64,000 bases of DNA, taken from contig NC_004463.1 of NCBI RefSeq assembly GCF_000011365.1, positions 3,520,001-3,584,000 of the forward strand, given 5' to 3'. This DNA comes from Bradyrhizobium diazoefficiens USDA 110 (GTDB lineage: Bacteria; Pseudomonadota; Alphaproteobacteria; Rhizobiales; Xanthobacteraceae). Within the stretch, counting starts at the first letter, position 1; each line of letters starts with the position of its first letter. The translations under genes and the position numbers were made by a program. Of this stretch, positions 8,374 through 15,404 are shown in pieces. The notes beneath the pieces were generated by a model. That model searched no databases. It saw only the letters and a list, made by a program, of their open reading frames with translations, and was not told where the DNA came from.

Positions 8374-9275
8374 GTCGACCTCCACGGCATCACCAATTGT
8401 CCCGCGCCCCTGATGAGCAGGCTCGATCCGAGGCCGAGCACGCCGATCGCGATCATGCCGAGCGCGATGTCGGCATACTGGACCAGCGAATAGGCCTCCC
8501 AGGTGAAGTAGCCGATGCCGTACTGACCCGAGATCATCTCGGCGGCGATCAGCGACACCCAGGCGACGCCCATGCCGACTGTGAGGCCGGTGAAGATGTG
8601 CGGCAGCGAGGCCGGGAAATACACCTCGCGGAAGATCGAGCGTTCGCGCGCGCCGAGACACTGCGCGGCGCGCACCAGAACGGGATCGACCAGCGACATG
8701 CCGTGCAGCGTGTTGACCAGGATCGGGAAGAACGAGCCGAGGAAGGTGATGAAGACGATGCTCTGCTCGTTGGTCGGCCACAGCATGATCGCCATCGGCA
8801 CCCAGGCGATCGCCGGAATCGGCCGCAGCACCTCGGCGACCGGGAAGATGATCTCATGCACCAGCTTGAAACGGCCCATGATCAGGCCGAGCGGCACGCC
8901 GACGATGGCCGCGAGCGAGAAGCCGATGAAGATGCGCCGGCAGCTCAACACGATGTGCATCAGGAACTTGGGATCGTGGATCGCCTTGGTGAAGCTGGCA
9001 TAGACCGCGAGCGGCGAGGGCACGTTGGTGAAGCGCACGAAGAACACGACGCGGTAGGTCGTGAGCAGGTGCCAGACCAGCAGGAACGCGATCAGCGAGG
9101 CGATGCCAATCGCGGTCGCGCGCAGCCGGCCCTGGTTGAGACGATACCAGCGCAGCGCGAGCGTGCCGAAGGAGGGCGGTGTCTTGGGCGGAGCGGTGGG
9201 CGCCGGGCCCGCCTCCGCGACTGCTGTTGCCGGCATGCTGTCCTCGGGATGTCTGAGGAGGGCGGGACTGCTCAC
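8370..9275 (-). CDS. Nitrate/sulfonate-type ABC transporter permease (SsuC/TauC/NrtB-like)
   Basis: 301 aa inner-membrane subunit with a proline-rich cytoplasmic N-terminus of about 45 residues and about six helices. The EAA loop reads AAQCLGARERSIFREVYFPA around residues 212-231, and the region VLRPIPAIAWVPMAIMLW is characteristic of the BPD_transp_1 family in this class. The GTG start overlaps the stop of the binding-protein gene (GTGA) and its end overlaps the ATPase start. Works with the flanking genes. Confidence 0.9.
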   Translation of the reverse strand: MSSPALLRHPEDSMPATAVAEAGPAPTAPPKTPPSFGTLALRWYRLNQGRLRATAIGIASLIAFLLVWHLLTTYRVVFFVRFTNVPSPLAVYASFTKAIHDPKFLMHIVLSCRRIFIGFSLAAIVGVPLGLIMGRFKLVHEIIFPVAEVLRPIPAIAWVPMAIMLWPTNEQSIVFITFLGSFFPILVNTLHGMSLVDPVLVRAAQCLGARERSIFREVYFPASLPHIFTGLTVGMGVAWVSLIAAEMISGQYGIGYFTWEAYSLVQYADIALGMIAIGVLGLGSSLLIRGAGQLVMPWRST

Positions 9276-10705
9276 GTCTTGCCTCCGCCGACCGCCGCCT
9301 TCACCGCATCGTCGAAGCCGAGCACCTTGCCGCCGATCTTGGCCGCATGGGCTTCGGCATCCTTCTTCAGCAGGAACGGCGCGACGTCGCCATTGCCGAC
9401 CGCGAAGAAGGCCTGGTCGGCGAACAGCTTGATGCCGCGGGTGGTGTCGAAGACGTAGGCCACGTTGATCTTCTTGCCCTTGGCCTTGAAGTCGGCATAG
9501 GCGCCTAACGTGCAGGCCGCGGACGCGAACGGTAGGATGCCGGCTTCATCCACCCAGACCTCGCCGGCCTTGCGCGGATCGGTGATCGGCTTCTTGCAGA
9601 AGCTGTCTTCGCCCGTGATTTCGTAGTTCTTGGTGCTCGCAAGCTGCGCGTCATAGTCGAGCTTCATCTCGGCATAGGCCTTGCGGATGTAGCTGTCGTC
9701 GACCCATTTCTTCGGATCGAACTCCTTCATGCGGCCGAGGTTCTGCAGCACCTTGACATCGGTCGTGGCGGCATCGATCAGCGCCGGCTTGATCGTCGGG
9801 TCTGTGGTCATGTTGCCGCTGGGGCCGAGGAAGATATAGACGACCTCCTTGTTGATCCCGGTCCACTCCTGGATCTTTTCGGCGGCAAGCTTGGGATCGT
9901 CGCGTAGCCACTGGTTGGCGGCGATCAGCGCCTTGAAGTAGGCGACGACGACCTCGGGATATTTTTCCGCGAAGTCGGTGCGGACCACGATGCCGTGGAA
10001 AGTCGGCAGATTGGTCTCGACGCCGTCGAAGATCTTTCGCGCGAAGCCGCGGAACGGCAGCAGCTCGGCGAAGGGGACGAAGTCGGCATGCGCGTCGATC
10101 TTCTTTTCCTGGAGATTGGTCGAGCCGACCTCCGGGCTCTGGCTGACGAGCTGGAAGAAGTCGGATGTGTAGCCGCGGTCCTGCATCGCCTTGAGCACCA
10201 TGCCGTGCGCGGCGGAGCCGAACGGCACGCTGACCAGCTTGCCCTTGAGATCGGCGAGATCGTAGTAGGGCGAGTCCTTGTGGACGACGAGGCCGTTGCC
10301 GGAGCCGGACAGGCTGTAGGCGGCGATGCCGATCAGGCGGCTCTTGCTCTCCGGATTGCTCTCGAAGGTGAAGCCGTTCACGATCAGCGGATAGTCGCCC
10401 ATCATGCCGATCTGCAGCTTGTTCGCCATCATCGCGTTGGTGACGGGCGGGCCGGAGGTGAAGTTCTGCCACTCCAGCTCGAACTTGATGTTGGCGTATT
10501 TGCCTTCCTTCGGCAGATATTTTTCGAGGAGATGAAGCTGGCGGATCACGACGCCGGCGGTCACCGTGTTGGTCGTGGTGTCCTGCGTTCCGATGCCGAG
10601 CGTCACGGTTTCCGCCGAAGCCGGCTGCGCGAGGATCAGCGCCAGCGACGTCACCGACATCGCGATCGAGAGCGTGGGAAGATGGCGGACCATTCTCATC
10701 CTCAT
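9272..10705 (-). CDS. ABC transporter substrate-binding protein with a C-terminal NosL-like domain
   Basis: 477 aa. Residues 1-31 are a Sec signal ending ASA. Residues about 35-360 form an SsuA/NrtA-type periplasmic binding domain (GTQDTTTNTVTAGVVIRQLH, GMMGDYPLIVNG, FGSAAHGMVLKAM). From about residue 370 the sequence changes to a NosL-like module: a cysteine in FCKKPI, a second in ACTLGAY, then VAYVFDTTRGIKLFADQAFF and GGKVLGFDDAV. NosL is a copper-binding lipoprotein of the nitrous oxide reductase system. Typical SsuA/NrtA proteins stop at 320-440 aa, so the extra domain is unusual. Ligand unknown; a metal-associated or thiol substrate is possible but unproven. Confidence 0.85.
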   Translation of the reverse strand: MRMRMVRHLPTLSIAMSVTSLALILAQPASAETVTLGIGTQDTTTNTVTAGVVIRQLHLLEKYLPKEGKYANIKFELEWQNFTSGPPVTNAMMANKLQIGMMGDYPLIVNGFTFESNPESKSRLIGIAAYSLSGSGNGLVVHKDSPYYDLADLKGKLVSVPFGSAAHGMVLKAMQDRGYTSDFFQLVSQSPEVGSTNLQEKKIDAHADFVPFAELLPFRGFARKIFDGVETNLPTFHGIVVRTDFAEKYPEVVVAYFKALIAANQWLRDDPKLAAEKIQEWTGINKEVVYIFLGPSGNMTTDPTIKPALIDAATTDVKVLQNLGRMKEFDPKKWVDDSYIRKAYAEMKLDYDAQLASTKNYEITGEDSFCKKPITDPRKAGEVWVDEAGILPFASAACTLGAYADFKAKGKKINVAYVFDTTRGIKLFADQAFFAVGNGDVAPFLLKKDAEAHAAKIGGKVLGFDDAVKAAVGGGKT

Positions 10706-10780
10706 TCGGTTGGATGTGCTGTGGTTGCCATGATTGGGTGAGGGCCTGGACAGGGCAAATCCGGAATGAGCGCCGCAGTC

Positions 10781-10807
10781 GATTAGTTGCCGGGAAAAGC
10801 TAATTGC
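10781..10807 (-). promoter_or_regulatory. Candidate operator upstream of the NosL-domain binding-protein gene
   Basis: On the minus strand GCAACTAATCGAC (10778-10790) and on the plus strand GCTAATTGC (10799-10807) form an imperfect inverted pair 76-102 bases upstream of the ATG at 10705. AACTAATCGAC is identical to 12432-12442 before the ferredoxin reductase gene and close to sites at 12358 and 13315. Confidence 0.55.
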
Positions 10808-10874
10808 ATACTCCTTGGGCAGTCCTGCACTATAAAGCCGCTTGCCTGTGCAGCGGCCGTGGTCGCGGGCTCCC

Positions 10875-11648
10875 TTAATCGGACGCCTGGCCGCGCATCT
10901 CCTCCAGCACGTCGGTCCGGCACACCACGATCTGCGAGCGCTTGGTCACGACGATTCCCTTCTCCTGCATGCGCTTCAGGCTGATCGTGACCCATTGCCT
11001 GGTGGCGCCGACCATGTGGGCGATGTCGGCATGGGTGAAGGCGGCCGCGATCACCCGGCCGTCCGCATCATCGACGCCGTAGAGCTCGACGAGATGCAGC
11101 AAGAGATGCGCAAGGCGCTGGGTGATCGAGCGCGTTCCCAGCATCTGCGCCAGCGCGGAATAGCATTTGCCCTTGAAGGTGAGGCCTTCGATCAGGCCGA
11201 TCGCAAGGTTCGGGATCTCTGCGGCAAGGGACCGCAGTTCCTTTCCGGGAAGGTGCACCACGCTGCAATTGCTGGATGCGACGCCGGACCATTGATGCAC
11301 GGTGCCTTCGAACACCTCCGGCCCGCCGACGAAATTGCCGACATGCCAATAGGCCAGCGTGATCTCGCGTCCGAGCGGGGAGGTGTAGAACACGCGGATG
11401 CGGCCGCTCTCGATCAGCCAGATGCCGTCATGCTTGCCGCCCTGGCTGAACAGCGTCTGGCCGCGGTTGAGCACCTTGCGGCGGCCCTGCTTCAGCACCA
11501 GCTCCCGCTCGCGCGGCGTCAGCTTGTCCATCAGCGCCGGCGGTCCGCCGATCCATTGCTGGTTCTCGGTGAGCAGCAGCGAGGAGCTTCCGGCAGGCCG
11601 GACTGCCGGGGGAACAGCCCCGCGAACCACATTGGCCGCCTGCAACAT
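10875..11648 (-). CDS. Crp/Fnr family transcription regulator
   Basis: 257 aa. A cyclic-nucleotide-binding fold occupies residues about 50-160 (GQTLFSQGGKHDGIWLIESG, a typical beta-roll) and a C-terminal winged helix covers residues about 185-250, with recognition helix around TRQWVTISLKRMQ. The start at 11648 is chosen over a GTG three bases upstream because it lies six bases from GGAGG. There is no N-terminal cysteine cluster, so it is not an Fnr-type iron-sulfur oxygen sensor; only three scattered cysteines are present. It lies in the middle of the block whose genes share the AACTAAT(C/T)G motif, so it is the best candidate regulator. Effector unknown. Confidence 0.9.
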   Translation of the reverse strand: MLQAANVVRGAVPPAVRPAGSSSLLLTENQQWIGGPPALMDKLTPRERELVLKQGRRKVLNRGQTLFSQGGKHDGIWLIESGRIRVFYTSPLGREITLAYWHVGNFVGGPEVFEGTVHQWSGVASSNCSVVHLPGKELRSLAAEIPNLAIGLIEGLTFKGKCYSALAQMLGTRSITQRLAHLLLHLVELYGVDDADGRVIAAAFTHADIAHMVGATRQWVTISLKRMQEKGIVVTKRSQIVVCRTDVLEEMRGQASD

Positions 11649-11711
11649 CACCTGCCTCCGGAACGTTCAAGTCGTTCTAAAGAGGAGCAATGTCCGTGCC
11701 AGATTCACTCC

Positions 11712-11818
11712 GCTGTCATCGCCCGGCTTGACCGAGCGATCCAGTATTCCAGAGGCGTCAATGGGTTATTGAGAGGCCGCGGCGTACTGGATTCCCCGCC
11801 TTCGCGGTGAATGACAGC
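11712..11818. repeat. Palindromic intergenic repeat (TGTCAT...ATGACA family)
   Basis: Outer arms GCTGTCAT (11712-11719) and ATGACAGC (11811-11818), with the inner stretch GGCGTACTGGATTCCCCGCC near the right end. The same inner text recurs at 38166-38273. No gene is inside. It sits upstream of the Crp/Fnr gene, in a gap of about 360 bases. Confidence 0.65.
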
Positions 11819-11853
11819 GGAATTTGTGGCTTGGCTAGCGCGCCTCACCAACA

Positions 11854-12000
11854 TCGTCGTCCTGGACAAGCGAGCGAAGCGGAGCGCTGATCCAGGACCC
11901 ATTACCACACGTGTGCGTTGTTGCGCGGCCATGTTGCCACAGCCCGCTTTTGCAACTTGCTCTTGGGGTAATGGGTCCTGGCTTTCGCCAGGACGACATC
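11854..12000. repeat. Palindromic intergenic repeat (TCGTCCTGG family)
   Basis: Nested inverted arms: TCGTCCTGG (11857-11865) with CCAGGACGA (11988-11996), and CCAGGACCCATTAC (11892-11905) with GTAATGGGTCCTGG (11968-11981). It lies directly next to the repeat at 11712-11818 and fills the rest of the gap before the DUF971 gene. Confidence 0.65.
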
Positions 12001-12006
12001 GATGGG

Positions 12007-12309
12007 TTAGCGCCCCGCCAAGCTCAGCAGATACGGCTTGGGGTAAATCCCCCGGTTATGCCCATCCGAAAACGAGATGTTGAGCCCATATCCGAGATCG
12101 CCGATCTCGGTGATGGCAATCCCCGGAAACGCGTCCGGGAAGCGGCCGTCGAAGCGGGCGCGGGTGCAATGGGCGCACTTGCAGGAGAGGCGAAGCTGTT
12201 CGGCGGGCAGGCTCAAGGCATCGTCCTGCGTGGTGCGGACGAGGAGCGCGGCGAGATCGGCGCTGGCTTCGTAGTCGGCTACGGTCGGTGCCACCAAAGT
12301 CATGGTCAT
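12007..12309 (-). CDS. DUF971 (gamma-butyrobetaine hydroxylase N-terminal-like) protein
   Basis: 100 aa. It has the family pattern: LRLSCKCAHCTRARFDGR near residues 40-57, with a CxCxxC group that could hold zinc or an iron-sulfur cluster, and NISFSDGHNRGIYPKPYL near the C-terminus. Stand-alone DUF971 proteins often accompany Mrp/ApbC iron-sulfur carrier proteins. The start at 12309 follows GGAGG by six bases; longer reading upstream lacks support. Divergent from fpr and sharing an operator-like region with it. A role in assembling or serving the iron-sulfur ferredoxin of this block is plausible but inferred. Confidence 0.8.
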   Translation of the reverse strand: MTMTLVAPTVADYEASADLAALLVRTTQDDALSLPAEQLRLSCKCAHCTRARFDGRFPDAFPGIAITEIGDLGYGLNISFSDGHNRGIYPKPYLLSLAGR

Positions 12310-12356
12310 GACGAACCTCCGACTCCTCTCTACGTCGTTGTGACACAACTGCGATA

Positions 12357-12368
12357 GCAACTAATTGC
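12357..12368. promoter_or_regulatory. Candidate operator, site 1 in the DUF971-fpr divergent region
   Basis: GCAACTAATTGC at 12357-12368 has inverted 4-bp arms GCAA/TTGC around CTAA. It extends on the left to GCGATAGCAA, a context that recurs on the opposite strand at 13320-13331 upstream of the AprA-like gene. It is about 50 bases upstream of the DUF971 start. Confidence 0.55.
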
Positions 12369-12431
12369 CAGCGCGCGTGCGCTCGCCTGACCTTCGCTGC
12401 CTGCTCTTCAGTCACCGCCCGCGAAATGTGA

Positions 12432-12442
12432 AACTAATCGAC
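12432..12442. promoter_or_regulatory. Candidate operator, site 2 in the DUF971-fpr divergent region
   Basis: AACTAATCGAC, identical to the minus-strand site at 10778-10788. It sits inside a larger inverted repeat GTGAAA-N15-TTTCAC (12428-12454), about 77 bases upstream of the fpr start codon. Confidence 0.5.
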
Positions 12443-12518
12443 CGGAAATTTCACTTACGAATTGCCGGACTCTCCTCGCTCCGAAACCTTGGGCGTCGTC
12501 GATGGCCAAGGAGAGACC

Positions 12519-13292
12519 ATGAGCGCATTTCAGAGGGAAACGGTTTTGTCGGTCAGGCACTGGACCGAGTCCCTGTTCAGCTTCACCGCGACACGCGATC
12601 CGGGCTTCCGCTTCCAGAACGGCCAGTTCGCCATGATCGGCCTGGAGGTCGAGGGCAAGCCGTTGATGCGGGCCTACAGCATGGCGAGCGCCAACCACGA
12701 GGAGGCGCTCGAGTTCTTCTCGATCAAGGTGCAGGACGGCCCGCTGACCTCGCGCCTCCAGAAGATCAGGGAAGGCGACATCATCCTGGTCGGCCGCAAG
12801 GCGACCGGCACGCTGATCACCGGCAACCTCATTCCCGGCAAGCGCCTCTTGCTGCTCTCGACCGGCACGGGACTCGCGCCGTTCGCCAGCCTGATCAAGG
12901 ACCCTGACGTCTACGAGAATTACGAGACCATCGTGCTCGCCCATGGCTGCCGCCAGGTCTCGGAGCTTGCCTATGGCGAGCACCTCGTCGAAGGCCTGCG
13001 CAACCACGAATTCTTCGGTCCCCTGATCCGCGACAGGCTGATCTACTACCCGACCGTGACCCGCGAGCCGTTCCGCAACCGCGGCCGCATCACCGATCTG
13101 ATCGCCTCGAACCAGCTGTTCGACGACATCGGGCTGCCGGGCCTCGATATCGAGACCGACCGCATCATGCTGTGCGGCAGCCCGGCGATGCTGGAGGAAC
13201 TCCCTGCGATGTTTTCCGCGCGCGGCTTTGTCGAGGGCAATCACAGCCAGCCCGGCCATTTCGTGATCGAAAAGGCCTTTGTCGAGCGCTGA
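12519..13292 (+). CDS. fpr: Ferredoxin-NADP+ reductase, bacterial Fpr type
   Basis: 257 aa, the usual size for this class. FAD-binding motif RAYSMAS is at residues 51-57 and the NADP-binding motif STGTGLAPF near residues 110-118, with CGSPAM near 230. The C-terminus ends VER, without an aromatic terminal residue. Start at 12519 after AAGGAGAG. It moves electrons between NADP(H) and ferredoxin or flavodoxin. Placed directly upstream of an AprA-like flavoprotein and an 8-cysteine ferredoxin, it is a natural electron partner for them; general roles of Fpr in oxidative stress or iron-sulfur repair are also possible. Confidence 0.9.
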   Translation: MSAFQRETVLSVRHWTESLFSFTATRDPGFRFQNGQFAMIGLEVEGKPLMRAYSMASANHEEALEFFSIKVQDGPLTSRLQKIREGDIILVGRKATGTLITGNLIPGKRLLLLSTGTGLAPFASLIKDPDVYENYETIVLAHGCRQVSELAYGEHLVEGLRNHEFFGPLIRDRLIYYPTVTREPFRNRGRITDLIASNQLFDDIGLPGLDIETDRIMLCGSPAMLEELPAMFSARGFVEGNHSQPGHFVIEKAFVER

Positions 13293-13314
13293 GGCGCAAA
13301 TCGCGGCCCGGCGA

Positions 13315-13325
13315 CAACTAATTGC
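13315..13325. promoter_or_regulatory. Candidate operator upstream of the AprA-like gene
   Basis: CAACTAATTGC, identical over 11 bases to 12358-12368, 70 bases upstream of the start codon at 13395. It is followed by TATCGCC, giving on the minus strand the same GCGATAGCAA context as the site at 12351-12360. Confidence 0.6.
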
Positions 13326-13394
13326 TATCGCCGGAACGTCACCTGAACAAATCTGATGCAAAGGCGCCGGCTATCGGCGAACCAGGAGCAAGCG

Positions 13395-15137
13395 ATGGCA
13401 CTAGATCAGATCGTCGACGGACTTTCGGAGGTTTCCTGCGATGTGCTGGTCATCGGCGGCGGCACGGCCGGCCCGATGGCGGCGCTCAAGGCGAAGCTGA
13501 AGAATCCGAAGGCCAATGTCGTCCTGCTCGAGAAGGCGAACGTCAAGCGCTCCGGCGCGATCTCCATGGGCATGGACGGGCTGAACAACGCGGTCATCCC
13601 CGGTTACGCGACGCCGGAGCAGTACACCAAGGAAATCACCATCGCCAATGACGGCATCGTCGACCAGAAGGCGGTCTATAAATACGCGCAGAACTGCTAC
13701 AAGATCATAGAAGAGCTCGACAGTTTCGGCATCCGCTTCCTGAAGAACGAGAACGGCGACTACGCCGTCAAGAAGGTGCATCACATCGGCACCTATGTGC
13801 TGCCGATGCCGAACGGCGAGACCGTGAAGAAGGCGCTGTACCGTCAGCTCCGCCGTGCCCGCATCCTGATCTCCAACCGCTACATGGCGACGCGGCTGCT
13901 GAAATCGTCTGATGGCCGCATCGCCGGCGCGATCTCCGTCAACACGCGAACGGCCGAAATGCTGGTCATCAAGGCCAAGGCGGTGATCCTGTGCATGGGC
14001 GCCGCCGGCCGCCTCGGTCTGCCGACCTCCGGCTACATGTTCGGCACCTATGAGAACGCCGCCAATTCCGGCGACGGCTACTCCATGGCCTATCACGCCG
14101 GCGCGGCGCTCGCGAACCTCGAATGCTACCAGATCAATCCGCTGATCAAGGACTATAACGGCCCGGCCTGCGCCTATGTCGCCGGTCCCTTCGGCGCCTT
14201 CACCGCCAACAACGAAGGCTCGCGTTTCATCGAATGCGACTACTGGTCCGGCCAGATGATGCTGGAGTTCTACAACGAGCTCTTGTCCGGCAAGGGGCCG
14301 GTGTTCCTCCAGCTCAAGCATCTTCACCCCGACACCATCTCGGAGATCGAATCCACGCTGCACAAGGTCGAGCGTCCGACGCGCGGCCTGTTCCAGCAGG
14401 GACGCGGCGTCGACTACCGCAGCGAATCGATCGAGATGCACATCTCCGAGATCGGCTTCTGCTCCGGCCACAGCGCCTCCGGCGTGTTCGTCGACGACAA
14501 TGCCCGCACCACCGTGCCCGGCCTCTACGCCGCCGGCGACATGGCGAGCGTGCCGCACAACTACATGCTCGGCGCCTTCACCAACGGCTCGGTCGCCGGC
14601 ATCGACGCGATGGAGTTCGCCGACAGCCACGACTTTGCGGAGTTCGACGCCGCCGATGTTGCGATGGAGCGCGACCGCGTGATGGCGCCGACCAAGCGCG
14701 AGGACGGCATTCCGCCGAACCAGGTCGAATACAAGACCCGGCGCCTGGTCAACGACTATCTCCAGCCGCCGAAAGTCACGCGCAAATACGAGCTCGGCAT
14801 GCGCCGCCTTGCCGAGGCGCGTCAAGACATGCAGGAACACATGATCGCGCGCAACGCGCACGAGCTGCTGCGCGCGCTCGAAGTGCAGTCGATCATGGAC
14901 TGCGCCGACTTGGCGGTGCATGCCTCGCTCTACCGCGAGGAGAGCCGCTGGGGCCTCTATCACTGGCGCACGGATTTCCCGGAGAAGGACAACGAGAACT
15001 GGTTCTGCCACACGCTGCTCAGCAAGCAGGACGGCAAGATGACCAGCGAGAAACGTGCCGTGGAGCCGTACGTCGTGCCGATCGCCGACGACGAGAAGGA
15101 CCTCTACGACAAGCAGCGCATCCGCGCCTCCGCCTGA
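13395..15137 (+). CDS. AprA-like FAD-dependent oxidoreductase (adenylylsulfate reductase alpha / fumarate reductase flavoprotein family)
   Basis: 580 aa cytoplasmic flavoprotein. FAD site DVLVIGGGTAGPMAA is near residues 18-32, followed by KRSGAISMGMDGLNNAV. The C-terminal region has CSGHSASGVFVDD and TVPGLYAAGDMASVPHNYM, the second FAD-contacting part. The pairing with a ferredoxin whose second cluster reads like AprB supports the AprA group. True AprA is about 620-660 aa. The histidine of the GHS motif is kept, but the substrate arginine of AprA seems replaced in NPLIKDYNGP, judged from memory of the family, so the substrate may not be APS/sulfite. Start at 13395 after AGGAG. Followed by ferredoxin and HEAT genes. 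Confidence 0.85.
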   Translation: MALDQIVDGLSEVSCDVLVIGGGTAGPMAALKAKLKNPKANVVLLEKANVKRSGAISMGMDGLNNAVIPGYATPEQYTKEITIANDGIVDQKAVYKYAQNCYKIIEELDSFGIRFLKNENGDYAVKKVHHIGTYVLPMPNGETVKKALYRQLRRARILISNRYMATRLLKSSDGRIAGAISVNTRTAEMLVIKAKAVILCMGAAGRLGLPTSGYMFGTYENAANSGDGYSMAYHAGAALANLECYQINPLIKDYNGPACAYVAGPFGAFTANNEGSRFIECDYWSGQMMLEFYNELLSGKGPVFLQLKHLHPDTISEIESTLHKVERPTRGLFQQGRGVDYRSESIEMHISEIGFCSGHSASGVFVDDNARTTVPGLYAAGDMASVPHNYMLGAFTNGSVAGIDAMEFADSHDFAEFDAADVAMERDRVMAPTKREDGIPPNQVEYKTRRLVNDYLQPPKVTRKYELGMRRLAEARQDMQEHMIARNAHELLRALEVQSIMDCADLAVHASLYREESRWGLYHWRTDFPEKDNENWFCHTLLSKQDGKMTSEKRAVEPYVVPIADDEKDLYDKQRIRASA

Positions 15138-15168
15138 TCCACCAGACCATAGCAACAGGAGACATAAA

Positions 15169-15402
15169 ATGCCTCTCGCGTCCTATCAAACATCGGTTCC
15201 GGTGGTCGTCGACGATGCCAAATGCATCGCCGACAAGGGCTGCACCGTCTGCGTCGACGTCTGCCCGCTCGACGTGCTCCGCATCAGCGAGATGACCAAC
15301 AAGGCCTACATGGCCTATGACGAGTGCTGGTACTGCATGCCCTGCGAGGCCGATTGCCCGACCGGCGCCGTCACCGTCAACATTCCCTATCTGTTGAGGT
15401 GA
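15169..15402 (+). CDS. AprB-like ferredoxin with two [4Fe-4S] motifs
   Basis: 77 aa. Two cysteine groups: CIADKGCTVCVDVCP (Cx5Cx2Cx3CP) and CWYCMPCEADCP (Cx2Cx2Cx3CP), so two [4Fe-4S] clusters are expected. The second group with the following TGAVTVNIPY resembles the AprB pattern, but the roughly 70-residue C-terminal tail that wraps AprA in true AprB is missing. The ATG at 15169 follows AGGAGACATAAA. It lies 31 bases after the flavoprotein gene and 2 bases before the HEAT gene. Predicted to pass electrons to or from the flavoprotein. Confidence 0.9.
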   Translation: MPLASYQTSVPVVVDDAKCIADKGCTVCVDVCPLDVLRISEMTNKAYMAYDECWYCMPCEADCPTGAVTVNIPYLLR

Positions 15403-15404
15403 TC

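Noticed and set aside
10875..11648. Fnr-type oxygen sensor
   Set aside because: No N-terminal cluster of cysteines to hold a [4Fe-4S] centre; only three scattered cysteines are present.
13395..15137. Fumarate reductase or succinate dehydrogenase flavoprotein
   Set aside because: No FrdB/SdhB or membrane-anchor genes nearby, and the 77-aa two-cluster ferredoxin is not an SdhB-type subunit.
13395..15402. Genuine dissimilatory APS reductase (aprBA)
   Set aside because: Flavoprotein is shorter, the ferredoxin lacks the AprB tail, gene order is A-B instead of the usual B-A, and no sat or qmo genes are nearby; AprAB-like is the safer call.
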